The translations under genes and the position numbers were made by a program. Below are positions 47,954 through 58,500 of a stretch of 64,000 nt of DNA, one piece after another. The DNA is taken from positions 29,077,843-29,141,842 of the forward strand of contig NC_080702.1 in NCBI RefSeq assembly GCF_030445035.2, read 5' to 3'. The notes beneath the pieces are model-generated. The model ran no database searches and had not been told where the DNA came from. It saw only the letters and a program-made list of their open reading frames with translations. How positions within the stretch are numbered: position 1 is the first letter of the stretch; each line of letters starts with the position of its first letter. The stretch comes from Dasypus novemcinctus (Eukaryota > Chordata > Mammalia > Cingulata > Dasypodidae).

Positions 47954-47977
47954 CTAATCAGTTAATTGGATAATTAG
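47954..47977. promoter_or_regulatory. Homeodomain-type TAAT cluster
   Basis: Within 24 bases there are CTAAT, TTAATT and ATAATTAG; the outer CTAAT/ATTAG form an inverted repeat. It sits about 130 bp downstream of exon 10 in otherwise GC-rich DNA. This might be a conserved enhancer core or a splicing-linked element; function is inferred only from base composition. Confidence 0.35.
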
Positions 47978-49549
47978 CTCTGACAGCCCCTGGGGACAGC
48001 GGCCAAGGGCCTGGGGCTGGAGGCGTCCCGGGCCAGACCTGGTGGACACGAAGATGGGAGCCAGGCTGAGCCCCGTCCAGCAGGGCCGCCCCGGCTTCTC
48101 TGCTTCACTCCGGCTGCCAGCCCGGGCCCCCCCCCCCCCCTGCCCTCCCGTCTTGGCCGGTGTTGGGTGGGCTGGGCAAGGGTGGGGGAGGGACTCAGCA
48201 GGCCCGGTGGGCTGCGTGCCCAAGAGCCTCTGGCACCCAGGCACTGAGCGCCCCCCCTCCCTGCCTCCTCCCTTCCCACCCATCCCTGAGTGTCACAAGG
48301 CAACAGGCCCCGTCCCCCGGCCCTCCCGCCGCGTCCCCTGGACTGGGCTGGGCACACACCTGTGTGCACCCATATCCCTCGGTGCTATGTCCAAGGGCGC
48401 AGGAATCGCCCACAGAGGCCGAGCCCTCGGGGTTGGAGGGGGGGACCCAGCCGGGGAGCAGCTCAGAAGCGGTTTTTGAGGCCCCTGGCTTTCGCTCCCC
48501 CGGCCCTCTCCCTGATTTGGGAAAAGAGCCCTCAAATAGCTTTCTCCCACCCCCGTTTTTACAAGAACCCCCGGCCCTGTGCGGCCAGAGCCTTGGAGGG
48601 GGCCCCAGAGCGTGAGCGCGCCCACGGCCCTGGCCGTGTACCCCGACCCGCGCCCCGGGCCCCCCCCCCGCCCCTTTCAGTTCCCGCTTGGATCTGTCCT
48701 AAGGCCCGAGTCCAGAGAGAGAAAGTTGGTGGATGGAAGTTTTGTGTCTGTGGTTTGAGGTTGGCTTTTTTTTTTTTCCCCTTTTCCTTTCCCTCCCTCA
48801 AAAAAAAAAAAAGCCCCCAAAAAACTTTGTCCAACTTCAAACTTCAGAGCTCCCTAGTGCCAAGGAGGGGAGGGGAAAAGAGAACTCAACCCCCTCCAGC
48901 CTCCCACCCCCTTTCCCCAAGTCACGTCTGACCCGTCTGGTTTCCAGGGGCAACCAGACATGATGTAACACCCAGATGAACTTGAACTTGAGGGTGTTGA
49001 GAAGAAAAACAATGGCTGCGCACAGGGGCTGGAGCCAGCTCTCTCTGCTCTGTGCCAGGGAGGCCGAGGGAGTCCTAGCCGGCGAGGGTGGGAGGGGGTG
49101 CCAGGGGGAGAGACCCCATGCGGGCCTCCCCTTCGGGCTGGGGGGGGGGGCTGGCACCCGAGCGGCGTGGCCCCCGCCCCGAGCTGCCGGCGGCTCTGAC
49201 CGCGGCCAGCCCGTGGTGCTCCCCTGCTGCCGTGGGCCCTCCCTGCCCGTCCCTCTTCCGCCTCCCTTTCCTTTCCCTGCTTCGCTTTTCTTTGCTCACT
49301 TTGGAGATTTCGGAGCCAAGTCCAAGTTGGAAACCCAGTTGGGGAAACAGTTGTTCTCCCCTTGTCCCCCGCCCCCCCACTCCCCGGGGCCCGGGCTGGT
49401 GGCAAGGAAGGGGCCTGGGTCCAGGGCCACCGCACGGGCAGGTGTGTCAGGGGGGCGGTGGGGGTAGGACCAGCCAAGCCAGGAGCCCCTCGGGTCTGGG
49501 GGCAGGCGGGCGATTGGGTGGGCGCAGGGGGGGGGGGTACCATGGCGGG

Positions 49550-49575
49550 GGGGGGTGTTCCCATGGCAACCAGTG
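49550..49575. promoter_or_regulatory. RFX X-box consensus
   Basis: GTTCCCATGGCAAC at 49557-49570 is, on the other strand, GTTGCCATGGGAAC, a near-perfect RFX-family X-box with no spacer mismatch. The following 150 bases (49575-49720) are AT-richer than the surroundings, as in conserved enhancers. Binding is inferred from the motif. Confidence 0.5.
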
Positions 49576-50189
49576 ACTTTAGCTGATCTCTGGAGCACCA
49601 GATGGAGCGGGAACAATGGAATGAGGGAAGAAAAGGGAATTTTAGTAATTTTGTCGTTCCCTGGGCAGCGCTTTTTACTTAGTTTTAATCAATTTTGGAC
49701 CTGGCTCAGGAAGCGGGGAGGGGCGGGCAGAAAGAGGCACCCCGTGTTTGGCAGCAGCTCCCCGTGCCTGGGAGCCCCTCTGTCCCCAGGGCCATCTTTC
49801 CCCTGGATGGGAGGGGGCCGGGGGGCTCCCGGTAAGGGCAGTGGTCTAGGGGGTCCGAGCGTCCTGCCCACTTGGGAAAGGGGATCCCGGTGAAGGTTGG
49901 GACCTGAGCCCGTCCCCAGGCCAGGCCTGGAACCCCTGCCGCCCGCTGCGCCCCCAGTCCCCCGTCACTCTGGCGGTGCCGGGGCTTGTTGGGGCTGGAC
50001 TTTGGGGGCAGGTGTTGGGGGAGCCCCCTGGGGGAAGGGTTCTCCTCTAGGGGCACTGCCCACAGCGGCAGGAGGGGCCGCCTGCCTCCTCGTCGTTGCA
50101 ACCCCAGACCCCCATCGCGTCCTCCCGCGCTCCCCGCCCGCACGTCCACCTCGGCAGCCTCCGGCCACGCGTGATTCCTCGTGTCCGCT

Positions 50190-50345
50190 CGCTGACATTA
50201 AATAAAAAGGGCAAGTCCAGTCCCTTGACACCCCCACCCCCGAGCCACCGTTCACGTGCTCAGAAGCCACGCGTGGCTGGTGGCTCCATGTGGGACAGCG
50301 TGGAGTGGGAGCACTCCCATTGCTGCCGAAAGTTCTAGACGGGAA
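50190..50345 (+). mobile_element. Probable hAT-type DNA transposon relic
   Basis: Blocks like 'cacgtgctcagaagccac', 'gtggctggtggctcca', 'gggacagcgtgg' and 'ccgaaagttctagacggg' echo a common short mammalian DNA-transposon consensus ('...gccacatgtggctagtggct...ggacagc...agaaagttctattggaca'). The exact family is not assigned. Confidence 0.45.
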
Positions 50346-51280
50346 CAAATGAGGACGACCCACCAGGCTCCCAAACTAGAAAACTAGAGTCCGAGGGGCA
50401 AGCCCGGCCTGGGGACACTTTCATTTGGACCCAGGCCTTGTTTTCAAGACACATAAAACCTTGGCCCGGTTTCTGGCCTCTTTGGTAAAGCAGGCGCATC
50501 TGGCCGCCCTGGGCATTCTGGCCACCACGTGATGGCCTCCGCCGGGTCCCAGGGGCTGGGAGCTGTCTGGTCACCGCAGTGAATATGTCCCCAGCACCTG
50601 ACAGGGGTCAGTTCCCGGGTCTGTGACCTAGAGCCTGGGGGAGCTCTAGCATTTAGTGGAGGGCCCTGCCCTGGCACCCAGCTGCCCAAAAGGGCCCGTC
50701 CGTGGGGAGCCGGCGCCCCCTGCTGGCATGCTCCAGGCAGCGGGTCCCGGGGAGCTCCTGGCTCTGCGGGGGTACTGGTGGCAGGGGATGATGCCCCATG
50801 GGCTCCACTGACCTGGCACTGCTGGGGACCGAGGCCCCGGGGCGCCCCCTTTCAGCCTGTGGCACCTTGGGTGGGCCACGCAAACGGGAACGCCTGCTGC
50901 CTTTAACCCAAAGGGACAGAAAAACTAAGCAGAAGCCGGCGGCCCCCACCCCCCTGCCCCCAAACCCCTCCAGGGGACAAAAGCCCCAGCCTGGCACGTT
51001 CCTCCCCCCCCCCCAGCTCTGGGACCCCCGCGCAAACACCTCAGCCCTTGGAAACCTGGCCAGATCCCAGGTCCGCGCCCGTACTAGCCCCCCAGGGTCC
51101 CACCCGCCGGCCTCGCCATCCGCGTGCACAGCCGCTGGACTCTGTGACATGGGGGCAGGGGGGACAACTCCTGGGGGCACTGGGTTCCCTTAGGAGGGCT
51201 GGAGAGGGTGGCGGCGCACCTGCACAGGGCCGGGGAGAGCCACTCTCAGCGTCTCCTTTTTTTTTTTTATCCCGTTTCAG

Positions 51281-51295
51281 TCCTGGTTCCTCTGA
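51281..51295 (+). CDS. NFIX: NFIX exon 11, terminal codons and stop
   Basis: After a pyrimidine-rich tract and tttcAG, the sequence TCC TGG TTC CTC TGA encodes Ser-Trp-Phe-Leu-stop, the invariant C terminus of the long NFIX isoform. It starts in phase 0, as exon 10 requires. The rest of the exon is 3' UTR. Confidence 0.95.
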   Translation, partial: SWFL

Positions 51296-54200
51296 TAAGG
51301 TCAACGAACACCAACCACAAAAAAAAAAAAAAAAAAAGACAAAATACAAAAGAAGAGGTTCCTCAAAAGAGGGGAGAAGAAATTCGGAGACGTGGAAAAA
51401 TCCCCCCAGCCCAGCCCCACCGAAAAGCAAAAATTAGACGTTGTCAGCCACTCAGCCCTCCTGCCCTTCAGCCCCGGGGGTCCCCCCCCCCGCAGGGCCC
51501 CCCCCACCCCCGGGGGCGCAGCCCAGCTCTCGCCCTGGGAAGGGACCCCGGTGGAGCTGGGCGCCAGCAGCCAAGCAGAAAGCATCGTGCGGACTCGGAC
51601 GCAAATGACAAGGACGCGCGGCAGGACTGCCTCCCCCAGCCCGGCCTTTCGGGGAAGGGACAGCCGCCCCCACGCAGCGCGCCTCTGAGGGGCCCGCCCC
51701 CCCCCCAGCCCTGTCCGGGAACCCCATCTCCCGACGGGGGCGGGCCCGGGGTCTCGCCGGGAGCTCAGAGCAGCAGCTGGCTAAAATCGTGGCAGGCTCC
51801 TGCCCTCCCGCCCTCCCCGGCGCCGGCGTCCTCCGCGCAGCTCTGGACTAGGTGAGGCAGGGGCGCGCCCCCACCCCGGCCCGGCCTCCGGCTGCGGGTG
51901 CCAGGCGGGCAGAGGGCGCCCCCTGGAGCTCGGTGCGCGCGCCGGGCGTGGAGGACGTGGGGTCGGCCTCGCTCAGCCGCAGGGGCCCCCCCCCCCCCGT
52001 GGCCGCAGACACCCCGCATCCCGCTGTCTCGAGGAAGAAGGTGGAAAGCTCTCTCGATGGCGCGCCATCCCGGTGCGCCCCCCGAGTTGGGGGGAGGTGG
52101 CCCCGGCTGAGCCCCCCACCCCCCACCCCGCACTAGGTGGGCGTCCGGCTCGCCGTCTCGGGGCGCCGTGGGAGGGTGTTAGGCGGGCGTCCTTGTCAAA
52201 AGTGTTTTGGAGCTTTCTGTCGTCCCCCCCCCCCTCCCCCCCGCCACTTCTTTCTGGGTTTTCGCTGTAATGTCTTTTACTCTTTATTTAGGGGTGGGGC
52301 ATTAGTTGGGTCTATTGCAATTGGGAACTCCTCCATTTGAGCGACTTGGGAACAATTTGGTAACGTACCACAGGAAGTAGCTTCCCCGGCCCCTGCAGCC
52401 CCCCTCCTTCCCCAAGGGATGGTTGGGGGGGGGCCTGTCCAGAGGGTCGTTCGATGCGCGCCCGGGCGGGAGGGGAGCAGGAGCAAGCCCCCGCCCCCGC
52501 CCAGGGTGTGACTCGGACCCTCTGGCTCTCTTTCTGTGCCTTACTCCTTCCTCCCGCACCCTTCCCACCTTCTCCGCGTCTTTGTGCCTCTCTCTGTCTC
52601 TCTCTCTCTCAACTGTATGAAAACACAAAGCACAGGTCAGGGTCTTCTGAAAGTCAGTCCAACACGGCATCACGCAGGGGCGGGCTACGGGCTTTATTTA
52701 TTGTGACTCGAACGGAGGCTGGGGGGCCGCTGCGGACGAAGGGGCGGAGGGGGAGGAGGGCGGGAGGCCGGGACCTGGGGCCCCCTCCCCAGCTGGAGGC
52801 CACCAGGTGGCCGCCCCCACCCCCCGGGTGGGCGCCTCTTGTGGGTAGTTTAGCGAAGCGCCCCCCCTCCGCCGCGCACAGCTCCAGGGAGGACGGGGAC
52901 TGCGAGGAGGGGGCCGGGGGGCTGTCCCCGGGGGGGAGGGGGCGGGAGCGGGCTGGGGGCGGGGGGCCGGGGTGGGCCGGGCGTGACGCGCGGTCAAAGT
53001 GCAATGATTTTTCAGTTCGGTTGGCGATACAGGGTCAGAGCTGAGAAGGGAGCGGGAGGGGGCCCCCTGCCTGGCCGCGGGCGCCCCCTTCCCTCGAGGA
53101 CAATCGGGTCGCGGGGGACTGCGGGAGCCGGGGGTCCCGCGGGAATCGCGTCGCGCACCCAGGTGAGGTCGGAAGCTGCAGGCCAGCTGGGCCCGGGCCG
53201 GGGGTGGGGCGCCGGCGAGGGGCTGCCCGGGCCGGGCCGGCCACCGCTCCCTTCCCCGGGGGGGGCGGCGTGGGGGGCAGATGAGGGGCGCCAAGAGCGA
53301 CAGGAAATGTGGGGATGTGTTAGAAGAGGGAAAAAAAAAAGCAAAAAAAAAAACACAAAAAAACAAAAAACCCACAAAAATATATATATGGGGAAAATGA
53401 ACTTTTTTTTTTCATTGACCCAAGTGCAATGCAGCGGAGAGTTTTCCTATCTTTGTATGTTAAGAGATTGTTAAAAGAAAAAAAATTTTTTTTTTCCTAT
53501 TTTTGTTGTAATGTCCTCGCGGCTCTGGGGACGCTAAAGAACCGAGCCTGCCCCGCCCTGTGCGGGGACAACGAAAGCTGAGTGTTGTTTTTTTTTTTCT
53601 CCTTTTTTTTTTTTGGTTCTTTTTTTTTTTTTTTTAAGTCGTTTTTCCTGCGTTGGCGAGGATGATCTGGGGTTTCTATTTGTTTCGTTCGTCGTTCGTT
53701 CTCGGTTTCGGTGGGAGGGCTGAAGGAAATGTTCATTTTAGGATTTTAAAAAACAGAAAAACAGACAAAAAAAAAAAACAACAAACCTCGACAGATACAA
53801 ACATCAACCAACACACGATCAAAAAAGGAAAAGGACGAGAGAAAATTATTTTTACAACAACTAAACACACACACACACACACACAAACCCTGGTGCTTCT
53901 TACCGTATAAAGTACGTTTTAAAAAAAAACCCACCGACAACCTAAGTTTCTGAATCAATGAAAATATCCAGCACTTGTTAGGGACACGCATACCCCTTCT
54001 TTGTTGAGTTTAACGGAACGGGACAGCGGCGAGCGGCCGGCGGCTGGGCTGCTCCGGCCGCGGGTCTCCCCGGGCGCCCCCCCCCCCCAGCAGAGGTCAA
54101 TGCCAACGAACAAATGTCCCCCTCCCCTATTCTCCCCCCACCCTCCGCGGCCCCGAGCGCCCTTCTTTGAGCCAGACGCCAACTTGACCCTCACCAGCAT

Positions 54201-54624
54201 TTCAGGAGCGCGCTCAGCAAGTTGGTAGGTTCCCCCCCCCTTTCCCCGGTGGCCCCCCCCACTAAACATCACAACTCCCACCCCCGACCCCCTCCGGGGG
54301 AGCGCGGGGGAGGGTTTGACGCTCCAAGACCGGAACCGCCGAGCTGCCAGATCGATTCGCCCAGGCCCGCGCACGCACGCGGCCCCGCACCCACGAGCCC
54401 CCCCCCCACTCCCGCCCCAGCTCCCGCCCCCAGCCCCGTCGTCGACTGCCTTACACACCCGCCCCCTGCGCTGGCCGGCAGACGTAGTGCCTTGTTCTCT
54501 CACCCCCGTGCTGGCGGAGCGGACGCCGCGCTCTGGGTCCCAGAGGGGCCGGGTGGCTCAGACGACCCACCCCCTTCCCCCCCCGCCCCCGCCCCCGCCC
54601 CCCCGAGAGAAAAATCAAAGGAGC

Positions 54625-54630
54625 AATAAA
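54625..54630 (+). terminator. NFIX: Internal poly(A) signal in NFIX 3' UTR
   Basis: Canonical AATAAA about 3.3 kb after the stop. It might be used as a proximal site; use is unproven. Confidence 0.4.
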
Positions 54631-55192
54631 GTCACGAGAACTTGTCGTCCCCCAATCGAGAGCCCGAGGGGCCCCCCCCAGCCCCGCCTCTGCTCCCCCC
54701 ACCCCCACCCTCGGGGCGCCCCCCAACCCCACCCCACCCCCGCCAGCCAGCCTGGGCCCCCGCCCCGCGGCGGCCCCCTTCCTGGGAGACCCGTGCCCCG
54801 ACCAGCACCAGCAGCGCCGACCGCCAAGGCCGCCCGTCCCGTCAAACAAGTTTCTTCCTAGGCTAAGAAACGCAGTATATACGAGTATCTCTATATATAG
54901 TACTAATGGATTTGGTGTGCTTCCCCCTAGCGTCCCCCCCCCCCCCCGCGCCCCCTCCTTCGGCCTGGTCTCCCCCTCCTCCCCGTCTCTGCACTGAGAT
55001 ACATAAGAAACAAGGGTAGTTTACCGTCTGTTTTGTTTTCTGGGTTTTCAGTGTCCTAGCGGAATGCAAGTAGACAAGCCAGCTCGTCTGTCCCCCTCCG
55101 CCCCGCCCCGCCCCCGTCACTGCGCTTCTGTTATACCATCTTTGCCTGACTCTCTCTCCGGCTTCTCCATTGAATGGCTAATGTGTATGTGA

Positions 55193-55206
55193 AATAAAGA
55201 AATAAA
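55193..55206 (+). terminator. NFIX: Distal NFIX poly(A) signals
   Basis: Two AATAAA hexamers, 55193-55198 and 55201-55206, only two bases apart, are followed by an A-rich stretch and then CG-rich DNA. This is the best end for NFIX, about 20-30 bases before the expected cleavage point. A further AATAAA at 55392-55397 lies inside the probable LYL1 3' UTR on the opposite strand. Confidence 0.7.
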
Positions 55207-55229
55207 GACAAACAAAAAAAGCCAAGAGC

Positions 55230-55693
55230 GTCCGAGCCTTCGCGCGCGCCACCGCGCGGGTGGGTGGCCGGGGCCCCGCGCGCGCGCGCGCGCCGTCGGG
55301 GAGCAGCCGGTCTCTCTCCGGGAGGGGGCGCCGGTGAGACGGGCACGGCCGCCCCGCCTCCCCCACCCCCTCACCGGGGGCCCCAGCCCGGAATAAAGAG
55401 GCACCACTTGGGTCCGATGTCCGCTCTGCCATGTTGGTTTCCGGCACCGCGCCCCGGGGGAGGGGACGCGGGCGGTGGGTGAGAAACGGGTCTGCGGCGC
55501 CCCCCCCCACTCCACCACCTCCGAGGCCCCCGCACCCAGGTTTGGGACGTCCCCCCACTGGTCCCCCTCCGGAGGCGTTTGCGCGCCCCCGCAGGCGCTC
55601 CGCGCGCCGCACAGCCCCGTCTCCTCGACGGTCTTCCGGCGGCGTCCCCCGTGCGCTCCCGGCCCCGCCGCCGCCGCCAGGCTCAAGAGGCGG
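55230..55693 (-). other. LYL1: NFIX-LYL1 junction and probable LYL1 3' UTR
   Basis: The two genes end tail to tail with fewer than 470 bases between the NFIX poly(A) signals and the LYL1 stop. The segment is CpG-rich and contains a (CG)8 run at 55277-55292. I see neither AATAAA nor ATTAAA on the - strand from the LYL1 stop down to about 53000, so the LYL1 3' end cannot be placed from sequence. Confidence 0.55.
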
Positions 55694-56094
55694 TCACCGC
55701 ACCTCCGGGCTCACGGCCGCCGCCTCCGGCAGCCCCCGCTCGGTCTTGATGGGCCGGGCCGGCGCGCCCGGGTTGCTGCCGTCGGGGCCGTCGAGGGCCC
55801 GCGCCTCGGCCCTGCTGCGCCCGGGGCCGCCGCGGGGCGCCGGCCGTCGGCGGGGCCCGGGCGGGGCGGCGGGACCCGCGGCCAGCGCGGCGGCCTGGTC
55901 GCGCAGCAGGCGCACCAGGAAGCCGATGTACTTCATGGCGAGGCGGAGCACCTCGTTCTTGCTCAGCTTCCGGTCGGGAGGGTGCGTGGGCAGCAGCTTC
56001 CTGAGCTCCGCGAAGGCGCCGTTGACGTTCTGCTGTCGCCAGCGCTCGCGGCTGTTGGTGAACACGCGCCGAGCCACCTTCTGGGGCTGGTGCC
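55694..56094 (-). CDS. LYL1: LYL1 last exon: bHLH domain and C terminus
   Basis: LYL1 is a class II basic helix-loop-helix factor of blood and endothelium. It dimerises with E proteins on E-boxes and overlaps in function with TAL1; it was found through translocation in T-cell leukaemia. This exon (401 coding bases) starts after gtccgcAG with [20 protein letters not shown]. The basic region is about residues 140-152 of a 264-residue protein. Helix 1, the loop ([11 protein letters not shown]) and helix 2 ([17 protein letters not shown]) follow. The tail is Pro/Arg/Gly-rich, ends in ARPIKTE...SPEVR and stops at 55694-55696. The human protein is slightly longer (280 residues as I recall). The frame joins exon 3 through a split Gly codon. 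Confidence 0.96.
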
Positions 56095-56713
56095 CTGCGG
56101 ACGGGAGGGCAGGGGTGGCGCCGAGGCCCGGACGGGGTGAGAGGCACCCAGCACCCTCGTGGGCACCCAGGGGGCCACTCTTCTGCCAGTTAGCAACACC
56201 CTCCCTGCCACCCCCAGTCCCAAGCCCTCCAGAGCTGCCACGGCGGCTGGTGGCAGGGGCCCGCAGGGGCCTCTTGGTGGCTGGGATTCCCTAGGGGAAA
56301 CTTTCCTTCTGGCTGGGGAGCTGTCCCTGGGGCTCCCCCTCCGTGTATCGCCGGACTTTTTTCCTGCATCGGAGAGGTAGGCTCTCACGGTGGCAGTGTG
56401 GTCGTGTCGTGGGGCTATGGGGTGCAGGCTGTGGCGGAATGGTGGTGGTTGTGTGTGGCCACGGCTTTGGGGCTGTGGCTCTGGGGCTGTCCCGTGTGTG
56501 GGGCCATGGCTCGGTGGCTGTCTCTGGTGTGGCGGTGCATCCAGCTGGAGCTGTCACTCTGTGGTTGCTGTGCAGTGTTGCACGGGGACTCACTCTCTGG
56601 CTGTGGCACGGGCCCACCCGTGGGATGTTTCGCCTACGGATGTGAGTTACCTCTCCCTGCGGGAGCCCCACGCGCACCCGCGCGGCGTGCACACACGCAG
56701 GCACCCCACTCAC
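56095..56713 (-). other. LYL1: LYL1 intron 3
   Basis: A 619-base intron. In its middle (56395-56600) is a GT/GGC-rich, T-containing stretch with repeated 'gtggctctgggg' and 'ctgtgg' blocks, a degenerate simple repeat. GTGAGT donor and gtccgcAG acceptor on the - strand. Confidence 0.65.
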
Positions 56714-56805
56714 CGTCCGCCAGGTCCAGCTCGCAGTGGCTCGGCCTCCGCTTCAGCCGGCTGCTGGCGAAGAGGCTGAAAGGTCCAGGCGGCCCGACGT
56801 AGAGG
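56714..56805 (-). CDS. LYL1: LYL1 exon 3
   Basis: A 92-base exon, acceptor cccgttgcAG, donor GTgagt. It encodes (S)[19 protein letters not shown] followed by [11 protein letters not shown] and a split Gly. The block linking the N-terminal Pro-rich region to the bHLH is shared with TAL1 (RLKRRPS motif). Phases 2 in and 1 out fit both neighbours. Confidence 0.95.
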
Positions 56806-56905
56806 CTGCAACGGGTCACGGGTCACTCACGCCTTGTGGGCAAGGCACCCCAACCCCCCTCCCCCGGCCCGTGCCCCCCCCGCCAGGCCTCGGCCCCCAA
56901 CTCAC

Positions 56906-57207
56906 CTGTTGAGGAAGGGGTGGGGGTGGTAGTGCAGGGCTAGCGGGGGTGGGAGTTGCAGCAGGGGGCGCCGCAGGGTGGTCAGCTCCGTGGTGGGGAC
57001 GGTGGCCCCGGGGGGCCGGGTGTGGCCCAGGCTAATGACTGGAACACCGGGGGGCAGCCAGGGGGCCGAGGACCCCTGGCGGACCCCCTCCTCCTCCTGA
57101 GGGGGCCCGGGCGAGGCGGGCTCCGGTGCCGGGCTGGGGGCACGCACCAAGTCTGCCTTCTCTGTCATGGTGGGGCCCACCTCTGCCTGGGCCTGCGGTG
57201 GGCACAT
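56906..57207 (-). CDS. LYL1: LYL1 first coding exon
   Basis: Encodes the N-terminal 100 residues, [17 protein letters not shown]... to ...[11 protein letters not shown], then AG of a split Ser. It is Pro-rich, as in human. The exon begins at about 57231 after ccttccttccacAG, with a 24-base 5' UTR before the first ATG at 57207-57205. That ATG has T at -3 and T at +4, a weak context. The in-frame ATG at codon 14 (57168) reads ACCATGA with A at -3, a strong context. I keep the first start because the residues before codon 14 match human LYL1. Donor AACAG|GTGAG at 56906. Confidence 0.93.
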
Positions 57208-57231
57208 GGACCCCGACGGGGGGGCGCTCAC

Positions 57232-58197
57232 CTGTGGAAGGAAGGAAGCTGGTGGGGGGGGGCACCCAGCACCCCCCCACACACACACCTGCGTCACCTA
57301 ACAGCAGCCTCAAATGGAAATGACAGCTGCGGGGAGGGCAGGTGGCAGAGGCCAGGTGAGGGGTGGGCCCAGAAACTTCCACGGCCGCGGGAGGGGTTCA
57401 GTCCGAGGGCAGTAGAGCCCCCGGCGGTGCTGGGCAGCGCCAGGGCCGGGCACACCATCTCTGAGCTGCCTGAGCAGCCCCTGAGCAAACTTCCCTTCTT
57501 CCAGAAGCCTCTCTCACCTGCAGCCTGGGCTGACCTGGGGACCCCCGAAACCCCAAGACTGACCTCTGACCCTCCACTAACCTCGAGACCCTCTGTTCCT
57601 GTCAGATCTGACCGTGTGACCTTGACACCCCTCTGAGCGTGACTTCTGACCCTTCAGCAGCCCCCAGGCTGCCCCGGTGACCCTCAGGTGATTCCCGCTG
57701 TCACTTGGTCTCTGCATCTGACCCCAAAAGCCCTCCCTGCCCTTGCTAACACTTTGCCCCCACTCTTTGCAGTGTGGTCCCCAGTATCTGACCCCAGGGA
57801 CACCCCTGCCCTTGCTAACACTGTGCCCCCCACTCTTTGCAGTGTGGTCCCCAGTATCTGACCCCAGGGACACCCCTGCCCTTGCTAACACTGTGCCCCC
57901 ACTCTTTGCAGTGTGGTCCCCAGTATCTGACCCCAGGGACCCCCAAACACGGGCCTCACCCAGCAGCGCCGCCCAGTTGCGTTCCTCAGTCCTCTCCCCG
58001 CCCAGATGCTCCCCGAGTCAGGCACCCATGCTGGGCCCCAGGGCTTGGTGTGGCCCTGGGTGACCCCAAGTTGAGGGGGGGGCCCTCTTGGTCCTGCTTC
58101 TAGCAAGCAAGGCCCCCCCGGGGGAGCCGGCCTGGCCCCTGGCTTCATGCCCCTCCCCCCCTCCCCCCCAATGAATGAATCACGGTCCCCCGCTTAC
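57232..58197 (-). other. LYL1: LYL1 intron 1 (predicted)
   Basis: The interval between the predicted non-coding exon donor (GG|GTAAGC at 58197) and the exon 2 acceptor. It carries a three-copy tandem repeat at 57735-57942. A short (CA)n lies at 57281-57289. No coding sequence was recognised. Confidence 0.55.
57735..57942 (+). repeat. Three-copy ~69-bp tandem repeat
   Basis: Three nearly identical copies start at 57735, 57804 and 57874, each containing CTTGCTAACACTNTGCCCCC, ACTCTTTGCAGTGTGGTCCC and CAGTATCTGACCCCAGGGAC. Copies differ by single C indels. Partial, more diverged units may precede them (57540-57735). Confidence 0.92.
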
Positions 58198-58500
58198 CCC
58201 AGCGCCGCCGATCCCACCGCCTGGCGAGGGCCCGGGCTCCGTCCCGCGCGGGCCCGGCGGTCGGGGCCGGGCTGCGGTTCCGCCTTCGGGCCCGCGCCGG
58301 CCGCCCCCGCTCCGCGGCCGCGGGGAGCCGGCCGCCCTGTCCGGGCCGCGCCGTCGGGCCGCGCCTCCTGCCCGGGCTCCCGAGGGCGGCGGCAGCGTGG
58401 ACCCCCCGAGGGAAAGTGAGCCGCTCCGGGGGCCGGCCCGCCCTCTCCCCGCCCCCGGCGGCCCGGCTTCCTCCCTCGCGGGCCCTGCTGCGGGGGGGGG
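58198..58500 (-). other. LYL1: LYL1 exon 1, non-coding (predicted)
   Basis: Upstream of the coding exons, the - strand has a consensus donor G|GTAAGC at 58197 within a CpG-rich island. The human gene has a non-coding first exon in this position. The transcription start is not visible; the upper limit is an estimate. Open frames on both strands here reflect CpG-island composition. Confidence 0.45.

Larger units (their letters stand above)
47827..51280 (+). other. NFIX: NFIX intron 10
   Basis: A 3.45 kb intron. It holds a homeodomain-like cluster at 47954-47977, an inverted repeat at 48935-48959, an RFX X-box at 49557-49570 and a probable hAT-type repeat relic at 50190-50345. The last-exon acceptor is preceded by T-rich sequence at 51257-51269. 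No further exon was recognised. Confidence 0.6.
51296..55225 (+). other. NFIX: NFIX 3' UTR
   Basis: About 3.9 kb from the stop to the poly(A) signals at 55193-55206. It contains A- and T-runs (51321-51338, 53329-53350, 53470-53495, 53588-53640) and a (CA)n at about 53865-53886. Two GTGCAAT heptamers (52999-53005 and 53424-53430) match the seed of the miR-25/32/92/363/367 family. CpG-rich sequence fills 52700-53250. An internal AATAAA lies at 54625-54630 and could give a shorter form. The boundary is predicted from the signals, not from transcript data. Confidence 0.75.

Noticed and set aside
52685-52700. AATAAA on the - strand as LYL1 poly(A) signal
   Set aside because: It is 3 kb past the LYL1 stop inside the NFIX 3' UTR. 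Possible only if a very long antisense 3' UTR exists; left as an open question rather than a call.
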